Program-made: the position numbers and the translations under genes
The notes under the pieces: generated by a model
What the model was told of the DNA's origin: nothing
The model's database searches: none
Seen by the model: the letters and a program-made list of their open reading frames with translations, nothing else
Shown: in pieces, positions 30,776 to 40,092 of the stretch
Layout of the letters: every line of letters begins with the position of its first letter
How positions within the stretch are numbered: position 1 is the first letter of the stretch
Origin: Lactobacillus kalixensis DSM 16043
GTDB lineage: Bacteria; Bacillota; Bacilli; Lactobacillales; Lactobacillaceae
Direction of reading: 5' to 3'
DNA length: 47,894 bases
Assembly (NCBI RefSeq): GCF_001434335.1
Contig: NZ_AZFM01000015.1
Coordinates: 1-47,894 of the forward strand

Positions 30776-30845
30776 AATCTTCGCCTTTTTTAACCTAATC
30801 AATCTACTTTTTTAATATTTTATATCTTCTATTCTACACGGAAAA

Positions 30846-30861
30846 ATTGGTCTTTACCAGT
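30846..30861. promoter_or_regulatory. NagR/DasR-type operator between nagA and the GH31 gene
   Basis: ATTGGTCTTTACCAGT is close to the palindromic sites of GntR/HutC-family amino-sugar regulators (core TGGTCTAGACCA). It lies about 70 nt upstream of nagA and about 75 nt upstream of the GH31 start codon, and upstream of the GH31 -10 (TATAAT at 30899-30904), a position suited to control both. Confidence 0.6.
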
Positions 30862-30936
30862 TATGAAACAATTAGCGAAAAAACTTTAACTTTTTCCGCT
30901 ATAATAGAAAATAAAGAATATTTAGGAAGAAGAACT

Positions 30937-33900
30937 ATGACACAAGATACGCAAATTAACAGACACCAATTAGGGCAACTCACTGGTGCAAACAAGCGTG
31001 ATAATTACTATGAATTGCATTATGCAACAGGCGAAATTGCCCGCTTATATATTTTAGCTGATGGTGTTTTTCGTTTCTTTATTGATCCTACTAAGAATTT
31101 TAACGAAAATAACTCACCATTAGTTGATCTCAGTAAATTTAACAATCACTTTTTTGAAAAATCTGAACCAAGAGCAACTAGTGACTCACTTATTATCAGA
31201 TCCGGAAATTATCAACTAATCTTCCAACAAAAACCAGCTTTAATGAGCATTTTTGATGAAAGACTTCACCGGATGCGCATGAGTCAAGCTAATCCAATTG
31301 AACTTGGAAGTGATCAAACCATTGAAATTCTGAAGCAAAATAAGAATGAATTTTACTTCGGTGGTGGTTTACAAAACGGCTCTTTCAGTCATAAAGGCAA
31401 GCACATTTCAATTAAATGCGATAACTTAACTGGTGACGGCGGTGTACTTAGTCAAGTGCCGTTTTTCTGGTCAAATGCTGGTTTTGGAGAGCTCAGAAAC
31501 ACTTTGAAGTTTGGAGAATATGATTTTGGTAAGTTGAACAAAGACGCTGCCATTATTAAGCATGAATCACCAATTTTTGATAATTTCTACATTATCGGCA
31601 ATTCTCCAAGCGATATTTTGAGTAAATATTACTTGCTTACTGGTAAGCCAATGATGCTACCAAAGTATGCTCTAGATTTAGGGTATATGGGCAACTTCTT
31701 AACTACTCTGTGGCAGCCAAGCCAAGCTTCTGTTAGAAACGCTAGTCAATATGAAGATGGCACTTATTATGCAAGAACCACTAATCCAGAAGATGCCAGT
31801 GGTAAGGCTTCATTAAATGGTGAAGAAGAATATCAATTCTCTGCCCGTGCAATGATTGATCGCTATACCAAGCTGCACTTCCCATTAGGTTGGATCGTGC
31901 CAAATTATGGTATTAAAGATGTTAACCAAGATGCGATGAGCGTTTTCAATGATTATGCCAATACTCAGGGTGTTGAAAGTGGAATTTGGACCAACGATGC
32001 TAGTTCTGCTTTACCTAAGAACACTTCACTCATTGCAACTGATAATTCTCGAAGTAACGTCTTAGATCAGGACAATCGTAATTTAAAGGCTAATTTAAAT
32101 CGTAAGCGTCCACTTGTCCTGAGTAGTAATGGCCAAACTGGTTCACAATCAAAAGCCGCTTTATTCTTCGGTGATACTGGCGGTAATTGGGAAAATATCG
32201 GAACACAGGTAGCCGGATTTTTAGGAGCAAGCTTATCAGGTGAACCACTAGTTGGTAGTGGTATTGATGGTAAAATTGGCGGGGGCAATGCTCAAATTGC
32301 CATTCGTGATTTTGAATGGAAAACTTTCACCCCATTATTATTTAGCATTAACGATCAAGGTCTCTATGACAAGACACCGTTTGCTTTCAATAACAAAATG
32401 ACTCGCATTAATCGAGCATATCTTGCACTGCGTAGTCATTTAAAAAATTATCTTTACACTTTGATCTACCAAACTCGAAGCGGTGGCAGTATAATGCAAC
32501 CTCTTTTCATGGAATTTCCTCATGAGCAAATTAATTACACTGAACAAGTTGGTCATGAATTCATGCTTGGTTCTAATTTGTTAATAGCGCCAATTACTAG
32601 CGGTCGTGAAGACAATAATGGCAATTCATGTAAGGATAACTTATATTTACCAAATCATCGAACAATGTGGATCGACCTTTTCACTGGTGAAAAGTACTTG
32701 GGTGGCCGCGTTTATAACAGAATGTCCTACCCAATCTGGCACTTACCAGTCTTTGTTCGCGGCGGTGCGATTTTTGATCTTGGTAAACGCAACTATGTCT
32801 TATATCCACAAGCTAAGAGTCAAGTAACCTTCTATGATGATAATGGTTTTACTGATTTTGCTCATAATCATACCGAAACAACTGTGACAAGCGAGCTCGA
32901 TTCAAGTAAGTTGACCGTTACAATTGATCCCGTTAAGGGCGATTACACTGGTATGGAAACAAATAGCACTACAACTATCAACATTGTATGTGATACCTAC
33001 CCTGACCGTGTGACTGTCAAAATTAACGATCAAATTGTCAACTTACCAGAGTCTGGAACAATTGATGCTTTCGCTCATATTAAAGAAGGTCTCTACTACA
33101 ACACTAACTACAGTTGGTTACCTGAATTTGATCAATATCGCGAAGCTAAACAAAATGCTTTACAAATCAAATTGGCCAGTCGCGATATTACAGACAGCAA
33201 AATTGAAGTTATTATTCAAAACTTCAATTACGGTAGTCAAACTTTGGTTCACTCGATCACTGACTCTGTTTTATGTTCACCAAAATTGCCAATTGTTGAT
33301 CCTGACAAGATTACTGCTCACTCATTGAGTGTTTCATGGCCAGAATCTACCGATAGCGTTCAATTCGAAATTAATGGTATTTTGTATGACGGTATTAGCG
33401 GGGGCAACTTCACCTTCCACGAATTAGAACCTAATACTCGCTACATTATGCGTATGCGCTACGTTGCCGGTAATAAAGTTTCTGAGTGGTCAGATCCATT
33501 TGGAGCAATTACCAAAAAAGCAGCAATTGATTATGCTGTTCATGATATTAATGTTGATTCTAACTATAAAGCAAATCCTGAGCACCCATTGTCCTACTTA
33601 ACGGACTTGAAGCTCGCTTCTGAATGGCAAACTCAAAATGCTTTAACAGAGGATAACCCATTGACCTTAACTTTCAACTTCAATCAAGTTGAAGACTTAA
33701 GTCGAATGGTCTTTGTCCCTCGCAGCATTGATCGCGACGCTAACCCACTTGAAGTTAGTCTTGAGATTTCAACTGACGGCATCAGCTTCAAGCCATATGG
33801 TGACCGCATTAATTGGAAGAGCGATAGCAAGAATAAGGTTATCGGTTTGCGTAATATTTCTGCTAAAGCAATTCGTTTAACAGTTTACAAGGCAACAGGT

Positions 33901-33948
33901 CCAATCGTTGCTGCTCGTGAAGTAATGTTCTTTAGAGAAAAAGATTAA
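30937..33948 (+). CDS. GH31 glycosidase with fibronectin III and discoidin-like C-terminus
   Basis: 1003 residues from ATG 30937 (MTQDTQINRH), with TAGGAAGAAG upstream; a longer frame from 30847 starts in the operator region. GH31 fold: an N-terminal beta-sandwich, catalytic barrel with SGIDGKIGG-type SDIGG-like loop and FGDTGGNWE (D413, likely acid/base). The usual WxDMNE nucleophile motif is not seen; the matching region reads GIWTNDASS (D354). A fibronectin III module (about 785-870) and a discoidin/F5-F8 galactose-binding-like module (about 880-1003) follow. No signal peptide, so intracellular. GH31 includes alpha-glucosidases, alpha-xylosidases and alpha-N-acetylgalactosaminidases; the substrate cannot be fixed, but the NagR-like site hints at amino-sugar glycans. 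Confidence 0.88.
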   Translation: MTQDTQINRHQLGQLTGANKRDNYYELHYATGEIARLYILADGVFRFFIDPTKNFNENNSPLVDLSKFNNHFFEKSEPRATSDSLIIRSGNYQLIFQQKPALMSIFDERLHRMRMSQANPIELGSDQTIEILKQNKNEFYFGGGLQNGSFSHKGKHISIKCDNLTGDGGVLSQVPFFWSNAGFGELRNTLKFGEYDFGKLNKDAAIIKHESPIFDNFYIIGNSPSDILSKYYLLTGKPMMLPKYALDLGYMGNFLTTLWQPSQASVRNASQYEDGTYYARTTNPEDASGKASLNGEEEYQFSARAMIDRYTKLHFPLGWIVPNYGIKDVNQDAMSVFNDYANTQGVESGIWTNDASSALPKNTSLIATDNSRSNVLDQDNRNLKANLNRKRPLVLSSNGQTGSQSKAALFFGDTGGNWENIGTQVAGFLGASLSGEPLVGSGIDGKIGGGNAQIAIRDFEWKTFTPLLFSINDQGLYDKTPFAFNNKMTRINRAYLALRSHLKNYLYTLIYQTRSGGSIMQPLFMEFPHEQINYTEQVGHEFMLGSNLLIAPITSGREDNNGNSCKDNLYLPNHRTMWIDLFTGEKYLGGRVYNRMSYPIWHLPVFVRGGAIFDLGKRNYVLYPQAKSQVTFYDDNGFTDFAHNHTETTVTSELDSSKLTVTIDPVKGDYTGMETNSTTTINIVCDTYPDRVTVKINDQIVNLPESGTIDAFAHIKEGLYYNTNYSWLPEFDQYREAKQNALQIKLASRDITDSKIEVIIQNFNYGSQTLVHSITDSVLCSPKLPIVDPDKITAHSLSVSWPESTDSVQFEINGILYDGISGGNFTFHELEPNTRYIMRMRYVAGNKVSEWSDPFGAITKKAAIDYAVHDINVDSNYKANPEHPLSYLTDLKLASEWQTQNALTEDNPLTLTFNFNQVEDLSRMVFVPRSIDRDANPLEVSLEISTDGISFKPYGDRINWKSDSKNKVIGLRNISAKAIRLTVYKATGPIVAAREVMFFREKD

Positions 33949-33965
33949 TTAAATGAAAACAAACT

Positions 33966-34011
33966 AAAAGAAGTTATTCTCTTCGATTTAACGAATTGAA
34001 TAACTTCTTTT
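33966..34011 (-). terminator. Bidirectional terminator between GH31 and esterase genes
   Basis: AAAAGAAGTTATTC/GAATAACTTCTTTT, a perfect 14-bp stem with A runs on one side and T runs on the other, serving the two convergent genes. Confidence 0.88.
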
Positions 34012-34013
34012 TT

Positions 34014-34829
34014 CTAGATATTTTGTTTTAACCATTCAAGACTCAGTTTAAACCAACGTGCAGCATGCGGATTATTTTGCCATTCGCGTCCTTTTTCTAC
34101 AACTTCAGGGCGCGCAATTGAAAAGCCATGCCCACCTTTTTCAAAAAGGTGAACTTCACAATTAACTTGATTATCATATAAAGCTTGAATATACTCAAGT
34201 GAATTGGAAATCAAAACCACTGGATCATCCCATGCCTGGAAAATAAATGTTGCGGGCGTTTCACGTGTAACACCAAGTGCACTATCTTTCAAATCTAGCT
34301 CTTGAGGAATATCATTTTCGGCTGCTTTAGGAATTGGAAAACCAATTTTTTCGATATTGATAAGTGGATAACCTAAAATTGTGGCATTTGAAATAACATT
34401 TTCTTTCTCAAAATGATATTTAGTTTGATACTTTTCACTAACTGCCATATTGTTGGCAACACTCACAACGTGACCACCAGCTGAAAAACCAATTGTCACA
34501 ATCTTACTTGGATCAATATTATATTCTTCTGCATGATTTCTAAAATATTTGATTGTGCTTAACACGTCTAATCCAGCATCTGGATAAATAGCTCCTTCAT
34601 CTTGAATTAGATTGTATTCCATTACCACACTATTAAAACCGTGTGCACAGTAACTTAAGGCTACTGGCTCACCCTCGCGTAAAGATAAATGATCAAAACT
34701 TCCACCTGGCACTACAATTATCAACGGCCTTTTTTGCAAAATAGTATTTGGGTTATCATTCAAGATATAAGTATGTATCTTAAATTGTCTATCATTAAAA
34801 TTGGTGAGGGTTAGATTCTCTGTTTTCAT
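34014..34829 (-). CDS. Alpha/beta hydrolase (esterase/lipase-like)
   Basis: 271 residues with a nucleophile elbow GFSAGGH (Ser about 117), an oxyanion-hole stretch VVPGGSFDHL and a late His in GGHGFSIARP, the arrangement of BD-FAE-like carboxylesterases that remove acetyl or feruloyl groups. No signal peptide, so cytoplasmic. It begins 1 nt after the stop of yibF (AGAGG upstream), so it is co-translated with the YibE/YibF genes. The substrate is unknown. Confidence 0.85.
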   Translation of the reverse strand: MKTENLTLTNFNDRQFKIHTYILNDNPNTILQKRPLIIVVPGGSFDHLSLREGEPVALSYCAHGFNSVVMEYNLIQDEGAIYPDAGLDVLSTIKYFRNHAEEYNIDPSKIVTIGFSAGGHVVSVANNMAVSEKYQTKYHFEKENVISNATILGYPLINIEKIGFPIPKAAENDIPQELDLKDSALGVTRETPATFIFQAWDDPVVLISNSLEYIQALYDNQVNCEVHLFEKGGHGFSIARPEVVEKGREWQNNPHAARWFKLSLEWLKQNI

Positions 34830-34830
34830 A

Positions 34831-35586
34831 TTAAGCCTCTTCTTTGCTCATTCCGCGAGCTAATAAAAATGTTGAAAGTGGTACTGTTAATAAAACACCA
34901 ATTAATGAATAAAGAATTATCAAAGCTTCATTAACAAATAGCTTCTCATTAACAACTTCTCCAAAAGTATAGCCTAAACGGAAATACCATAAAAATAGCG
35001 ATAAAAAACTACCAAACATCCCAAATAAAATCGTGTTCATTGCCGTGCCCAAAACATCATTACCAATAGCTGTCCCGCTCACTTCTAACTCTTTACGTGA
35101 AATATCAGGATGATGCTTCTTAAGTTCAAGCAAGCCCGAACTCATCGCTACTGCGGCCTCTGCAATTGCCCCTAAAGTTGAAAATATAGCAACTGTCACC
35201 GCAATCATAGGATAGCTCAAGCCCGGCATTTGTGACAATCCTACTAATACTTCTCCAGCTTTTGGACCAAGCCCTGCTGCTTGAGCCAGCCACTGACAGC
35301 CAATGATTAATACACTGATAATTAAACACACAACAAAAGCCGCATAGAAAGAATTTTTAGCAACAGTATAATCATGTGTCCCTAAGAAAATAATTGTAAC
35401 TAATTTAAGCGGAATAAAAATTAATGTAATAATCGGAATGCTCAATCCCCATGATATCAGCATTGCCACCAAAATCAAAAGTAATGTGTTTATTAAAACA
35501 CTGAAAAAGCTGCGAATCCCAGTTTCTCCACCAACTAAGGTCATCAAAACTGCCAAAACAATAATTAAGACCATCAAGGTACTCAT
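34831..35586 (-). CDS. YibE/F-like membrane protein (YibF-type)
   Basis: 251 residues with about seven hydrophobic helices and the family segment GAIAEAAVAMSSGLLELK in the middle, EVSGTAIGNDVLGTAMNTILF later. Paired with the YibE-like gene directly upstream, sharing a base between stop and start. YibE/YibF pairs are common in Firmicutes and their function is unknown; transport is often guessed. Confidence 0.85.
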   Translation of the reverse strand: MSTLMVLIIVLAVLMTLVGGETGIRSFFSVLINTLLLILVAMLISWGLSIPIITLIFIPLKLVTIIFLGTHDYTVAKNSFYAAFVVCLIISVLIIGCQWLAQAAGLGPKAGEVLVGLSQMPGLSYPMIAVTVAIFSTLGAIAEAAVAMSSGLLELKKHHPDISRKELEVSGTAIGNDVLGTAMNTILFGMFGSFLSLFLWYFRLGYTFGEVVNEKLFVNEALIILYSLIGVLLTVPLSTFLLARGMSKEEA

Positions 35587-36716
35587 TATTCTTCACCCCT
35601 CTTCCAGAATTTCAAGTCCGCTAGTGTTGGTTTATTTTTCAAGAAAAACAAACTGCAACCCGTTGCGAAGATAACTGTCAACACAATACTAATTGCTGAG
35701 ATCACGCTTTGAGTTGCACCAAGCGACAGAGTAAAGCCAAAGGCAGAACCTAATGAATTGTTATCACGCAAATAAAGAATAGTCATTGGCAATTCTTCCG
35801 CAATAAAAATCAAAACCAAAACATTGATTAATGGCCCCATAATTTCCTGACCCATTGTTCGACCACTCTTAATTAATTGAGCAGCAGTAATGTCTTTTTT
35901 GACTTGAACAACTTCATACAAACTAGAAATAATATCAGTAGCCTCATCCATGACCGCACCAAGCACACCAAGTAAAGTCTGTGCTAAAAATATCCCCCGT
36001 GGATCTTGAGTTGCGTAGTCACCTGTCTCATACTTCATTTCTGTTTCACCAGTAAGCTTCATGATCAAATAACATAAGGCAAATGAAACAAATACTCCGA
36101 GTAGTGTAGCTAGCCACGTTGCTAACATTTTTTTGTTAAAACCTTGCACGATCAGCAAACTAAAGAATGAAAAGACTACATCTGCTAAGCCAAAAAGTAA
36201 GATGATGTATGTTCCGTTTAACTTTACATCTAACAAAATCACGCCGTAAAAGATTACCCAGCTAAGTGCCATTGAAACAGTTAACGCTAAAGCATGCCGT
36301 CCTGATATTGCGACCATCAATGCAAGGGTAATGGTTAAGACCAATACTAATACCCAATCACGCTTAGGATTGCCTAGAGCAACATTGCCTTTTTTGATAC
36401 TGACGAAAATCCGTTGCCCTGCGCGATATTTTTGCGTTACTAATTGTGAAGGATAATAAACATTCTTCTCAGTGAAAGTCTGTCCACGATATTTTCCTGA
36501 TAAAACCTTAAGGTGAATAGTCTGCTCTCTTGTTTCATCCTCATTAGCATAGACATCTTTATTTTTTTCGACTAGCCGATCCTTAATATGGGTATCGGTA
36601 ATCACTGCCACATCGTCTTTTTGATAAACTCCAGTTAGAAAATACACTCCAGCTGTTAAAGCTAGGCCCAAAGTTAGAATAATCAAAGCGATCCAATATC
36701 GTTTTTTCAATTTCAT
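35586..36716 (-). CDS. YibE/F-family membrane protein (YibE-type)
   Basis: 376 residues. One membrane helix at the N-terminus, an extracytoplasmic domain of about 110 residues (EQTIHLKVLSGKYRGQTF...), then about seven helices with GVLGAVMDEATDIISSLYEV, the YibE/F core. The gene overlaps yibF by one base, so the two are co-translated and likely form a complex. The function is unknown. Confidence 0.88.
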   Translation of the reverse strand: MKLKKRYWIALIILTLGLALTAGVYFLTGVYQKDDVAVITDTHIKDRLVEKNKDVYANEDETREQTIHLKVLSGKYRGQTFTEKNVYYPSQLVTQKYRAGQRIFVSIKKGNVALGNPKRDWVLVLVLTITLALMVAISGRHALALTVSMALSWVIFYGVILLDVKLNGTYIILLFGLADVVFSFFSLLIVQGFNKKMLATWLATLLGVFVSFALCYLIMKLTGETEMKYETGDYATQDPRGIFLAQTLLGVLGAVMDEATDIISSLYEVVQVKKDITAAQLIKSGRTMGQEIMGPLINVLVLIFIAEELPMTILYLRDNNSLGSAFGFTLSLGATQSVISAISIVLTVIFATGCSLFFLKNKPTLADLKFWKRGEE

Positions 36717-36756
36717 GCTTCTCCCTAAATTAATTACGTTATGCTTCTAATTTAAA

Positions 36757-36786
36757 ACAAAAAACGACTTTTGAGAAAGTCGTTTT
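36757..36786 (-). terminator. Intrinsic terminator of HTH/coiled-coil gene
   Basis: AAAACGACTT/AAGTCGTTTT stem with a TTGAGA-type loop, followed by T residues on the minus strand. Confidence 0.85.
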
Positions 36787-36793
36787 CATAATC

Positions 36794-37543
36794 TTAATAA
36801 TTTAGAAACCTTTGCCACCAGTGCTTCTTCTCTTTTGGCAATTGCATATCAGCAAGAGTACGATGACTATTTTCAATAGCACGCTTTTCAGCATTTTCTT
36901 TTGCTTTTTGAAGAATTTCAGAATGAACCTCGGTCTTAGACTTATGAGCATCTGCTTCAATTTCTTTACGCTTTTCCTCACGCGTCTGAGTCTTAGGCTC
37001 ATTTACTGAAACAATTCCAGAGATATCCGGCATAGCTGCAATCTTTGGATCAACTTCAATCTCTGTATCATTCTTTGGTGCAGATAATTGTTTTTGTTGT
37101 TCAATTAAATCCTTATTTTGCTTTTCAATCCGATCCAATTGCTTTTGTAACTCTAAAATTGCATTATTTTGGTGAGCAATCGTCTGCTGTAAGGCACCCA
37201 ATAATTTAACCATTTGGGCGGTATCAACGAGTTGATCATTTTTTTCAGTTTCTTTTTCTTCCACTTTTTCTTTAGCTTGATCAACTGCATAAATTTGACG
37301 AGCAGCTTCTTGCAAGGTTAAGCCACTATTTTTGGCTAAATTATAAAAAGCATCTAAATCTTCGATATCTTTTTTGGTATATAAGCGCGCCTTTTGTTTT
37401 GTTCTTTCAAAATAATTGCTATTGCCGGTAACTTTTTCAACAATTAGCGAATATTTTCTTAATGTAGCAACACTAATTCCCAGTTTTTTAGAAGCTGCTG
37501 CTGGTGCATCTAATTCTTCAAAATTGTGCTTGTTACTAGTCAT
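36794..37543 (-). CDS. MerR-like HTH protein with coiled coil
   Basis: 249 residues. A MerR-type helix-turn-helix at about residues 10-75 (AASKKLGISVATLRKYSLIVE) and a YTKKDIEDLDAF segment, then a long coiled coil at about 100-160 (LLGALQQTIAHQNNAILELQKQLDRIEKQN), an acidic/charged linker with many Glu/Lys and a short aromatic tail HWWQRFLNY. The layout is like chromosome-anchoring RacA-type proteins and plasmid/phage HTH-coil proteins. It stands just downstream of ddl on the same strand (26 nt gap). Function inferred as DNA binding only. Confidence 0.7.
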   Translation of the reverse strand: MTSNKHNFEELDAPAAASKKLGISVATLRKYSLIVEKVTGNSNYFERTKQKARLYTKKDIEDLDAFYNLAKNSGLTLQEAARQIYAVDQAKEKVEEKETEKNDQLVDTAQMVKLLGALQQTIAHQNNAILELQKQLDRIEKQNKDLIEQQKQLSAPKNDTEIEVDPKIAAMPDISGIVSVNEPKTQTREEKRKEIEADAHKSKTEVHSEILQKAKENAEKRAIENSHRTLADMQLPKEKKHWWQRFLNY

Positions 37544-37568
37544 TTTACTCCTACTCCTCAGCTACTAA

Positions 37569-38651
37569 TTAATCGTGCTTGTGAAGCAAATTTTTCTTAT
37601 GATCATATCGTGCTTGACCAGCTTCGATTAACTTAGTAATCAATTCAGTATAAGGGATCCCAGCTTCTTCAAAGAGCTTTGGATACATACTGATATTGGT
37701 AAAACCAGGCAAAGCATTGACTTCTGTTAAAACAACTTTGCCATCTGGGGTAAGCATTGAGTCAATTCTAGCTAAACCTGAACATTCAGTTACTTGGTAA
37801 ACCTTTAATGCATTTGAACGAACAGTTTCAACAATATCAGCTGGCAAATCAGCTGGAATTTGTAATTCAGAAGTTGAATTATCAGCATATTTATTTTCGT
37901 AAGTGTAGAATGAACCTGCCTGATTAGTAATTTGACCAACACCAGCAACAAGTGGCTTGTCATTACCTAATACTGCAGTTTCCACTTCAGTACCTGGAAC
38001 TGTTTCTTCAACTAAAACTTTGTCGTCATATTTGAACGCTTCGTCTAAAGCCTTCTTGTATTCTTCAGCGTTAGTAACGTGGTTTACACCAACTGAAGAG
38101 CCTTGGTTTGAAGGCTTAACAAACATGTCATGACCTAATTTTTCAGCAACTTTGTCGTAATTTAATTTATCACTATTCTTATCATCGTAATCAGTACGCT
38201 TAATTGCAATCCAGTCAGAAACAGGAACACCTACGCGTTGAGCCAAGATCTTAGTGAATTCCTTGTCCATAGTAACAGCTGCTGAGAGAATATCATCACC
38301 AACAAATGGCTTATCAAGAATTCTGAATAAACCTTGAAGCCCACCGTCTTCACCCAAGTTACCATGAACGATTGGGAAGAAAATATCAATTTCTGGCAAG
38401 TTAGCCAATTCAATCAAATTAGAAATATTAGTTACCTTATGAGGGTTCTTAACTTGATATTTAGGATCTTTCAAAACTTTAAAAGATTCTTCTTCATTAG
38501 CAAAGTAGCCATCGTTAGTAACCCAAATTGGGTGTACATCAAACTTCTCTTTATCAATTGCGTTGTAAATGTTGTGACCTGAAACGATAGAAACTTCATA
38601 TTCAGAAGAATTTCCACCAAAAATCAAACCGACTTGTATTTTTTTAACCAT
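37569..38651 (-). CDS. ddl: D-alanine--D-alanine ligase
   Basis: 360 residues, ATP-grasp. It joins two D-Ala for the peptidoglycan stem peptide. Signature blocks: FGGNSSEYEVSIVSG, FPIVHGNLGEDGGLQGLFRILD, KPSNQGSSVGV, and the metal-binding TEVNALPGFTNISMYP. The residue that separates D-Ala-D-Ala from D-Ala-D-Lac ligases is Tyr in ENKYADNS (Y216 of E. coli DdlB equivalent), which predicts D-Ala-D-Ala ends and vancomycin sensitivity. It is the first gene of a transcript that continues into the HTH/coiled-coil gene. Confidence 0.96.
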   Translation of the reverse strand: MVKKIQVGLIFGGNSSEYEVSIVSGHNIYNAIDKEKFDVHPIWVTNDGYFANEEESFKVLKDPKYQVKNPHKVTNISNLIELANLPEIDIFFPIVHGNLGEDGGLQGLFRILDKPFVGDDILSAAVTMDKEFTKILAQRVGVPVSDWIAIKRTDYDDKNSDKLNYDKVAEKLGHDMFVKPSNQGSSVGVNHVTNAEEYKKALDEAFKYDDKVLVEETVPGTEVETAVLGNDKPLVAGVGQITNQAGSFYTYENKYADNSTSELQIPADLPADIVETVRSNALKVYQVTECSGLARIDSMLTPDGKVVLTEVNALPGFTNISMYPKLFEEAGIPYTELITKLIEAGQARYDHKKNLLHKHD

Positions 38652-38796
38652 TTATTTTTACCTCTTAATAATTGTTACCAAACTTTAATTATACGCAATT
38701 ATTTTAAAAAAAACGTAAATTCCTAAAACATTTTTCTCTAAAGCATTTTCACTATGGAGTATAATTACAGTATCAGTAATAGAAAGGAGTTACTGC

Positions 38797-40023
38797 ATGT
38801 TTTTTAAGAAAATTTCAATTGCTGTAATTAGCAGTGTATTGTTATTAATGCCTGTTAGCAGCGTAGTTAATGCCGCAACTTTTACAAGTGGTGAAATTAA
38901 CCAAATACAGCATCTTCAAAAAGAATATACTGAGCTAGATAAAACTAAATACAGCATTGAGAATATCTATCAAACTAAGCCACGTTTGAAAGAAAAATTT
39001 TCAGCTGGTAGTTTGAAAGATAGCTATATTAACAGCCAAATTGCTTACATCAACTATTACCGCAGTCTGTTTGGACTTTATCCAGTAACAGCTGATTCTA
39101 CTGCTAATAATAGTGCTCAAAAAACAGCTGCAGTAATGGCAGCAATTAACGCTAATCCGTTTGTGAACCAACATGGCTTGCCTGCTGACACGCGCCCTAA
39201 TTATGTCAGTAAGTCAACCTGGAAATTGGCACAAAGCACATCGCAAACTTCTAATTTAAACTTTAATGTTACTAATCAATCAGCTGGCGATGTCATTACC
39301 GACCTACTTACTGATCATTATAACTTAACCGGTTCAGATACAGGACACAGAGCATGGCTACTTTCAACTAGACTTTCAACAACAGGAGTAGGTGCAGTTT
39401 ATGGCAACAATGGTTATCGTTATTCTGTGCAAAAGGTCTTAAATGTTAATGACATTTTTAGAACCGCCAGCCAACCAGTTGTTACTTATCCTAACTCTGG
39501 TGTCTTTCCGATTGAATTAATCAAAGGAAAAAATATTGCCTGGTCAATCTATTTTTCAAATAAAACTTACAGTGGAACGCCAATAATTGAAATTACTGAT
39601 AATGATACAGGCAAAACTTATTCAGCAACCAACGTAACTAATTATAGTAAAGCTGGTTACGGCAACTTCAAGACAGTTATTACTTATTCACCGGGAAAGA
39701 TGCCGATTATTGAGGGGCATGAATACACTGTTAATATTCACGGGCTTTACAAATACACCTTTAAGTTATTCAAGCAAGATATCAGCGGACAAACTCAAAC
39801 AGCTACTACCAGTTCCAACTCTGATTCAGCTGCTAGTTATGAGAAAGCTGCCGTTCAACAAGATACTCACGCTGATTCTTCAATGGCAAAAGTAAGTGGA
39901 AAGATTTGGGCTATTTTCAATCCAAAAATTAAAGACTTCAGAAATATCAATTATTTTGAAGTGCTCAAGAACGGAAAATGGCATAACAATTTTTTTCTAA
40001 AACGCGTTCTACAACTCAAATAA
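38797..40023 (+). CDS. Secreted CAP-domain (SCP/PR-1-like) protein
   Basis: 408 residues. Signal peptide of about 28 residues ending VNAA, then an N-terminal leader and a CAP domain (about 80-240: YINYYRSLFGL, NQHGLP, TGHRAWLLSTRL, GAVYGNNGYRYSVQ). CAP proteins are extracellular, often wall-associated, function in bacteria unknown. The C-terminal third is a beta-rich stretch, a Ser/Thr-rich linker (TQTATTSSNS) and a short basic tail that may be a truncated wall-binding domain. Exported; the retention mode is unclear as no LPXTG is present. Strong AAAGGAG; TATAAT at 38760-38765. Confidence 0.85.
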   Translation: MFFKKISIAVISSVLLLMPVSSVVNAATFTSGEINQIQHLQKEYTELDKTKYSIENIYQTKPRLKEKFSAGSLKDSYINSQIAYINYYRSLFGLYPVTADSTANNSAQKTAAVMAAINANPFVNQHGLPADTRPNYVSKSTWKLAQSTSQTSNLNFNVTNQSAGDVITDLLTDHYNLTGSDTGHRAWLLSTRLSTTGVGAVYGNNGYRYSVQKVLNVNDIFRTASQPVVTYPNSGVFPIELIKGKNIAWSIYFSNKTYSGTPIIEITDNDTGKTYSATNVTNYSKAGYGNFKTVITYSPGKMPIIEGHEYTVNIHGLYKYTFKLFKQDISGQTQTATTSSNSDSAASYEKAAVQQDTHADSSMAKVSGKIWAIFNPKIKDFRNINYFEVLKNGKWHNNFFLKRVLQLK

Positions 40024-40050
40024 TCAATAAGAGTATTATTAACTAACAAA

Positions 40051-40080
40051 AAAAACTGAAGCGAAATGCTTCAGTTTTTT
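40051..40080 (+). terminator. Bidirectional terminator between CAP gene and glnQ
   Basis: AAAAACTGAAGC/GCTTCAGTTTTT around a GAAAT loop. The A-rich side gives a T tract on the minus strand as well. Confidence 0.88.
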
Positions 40081-40092
40081 TGTATCTTAACT

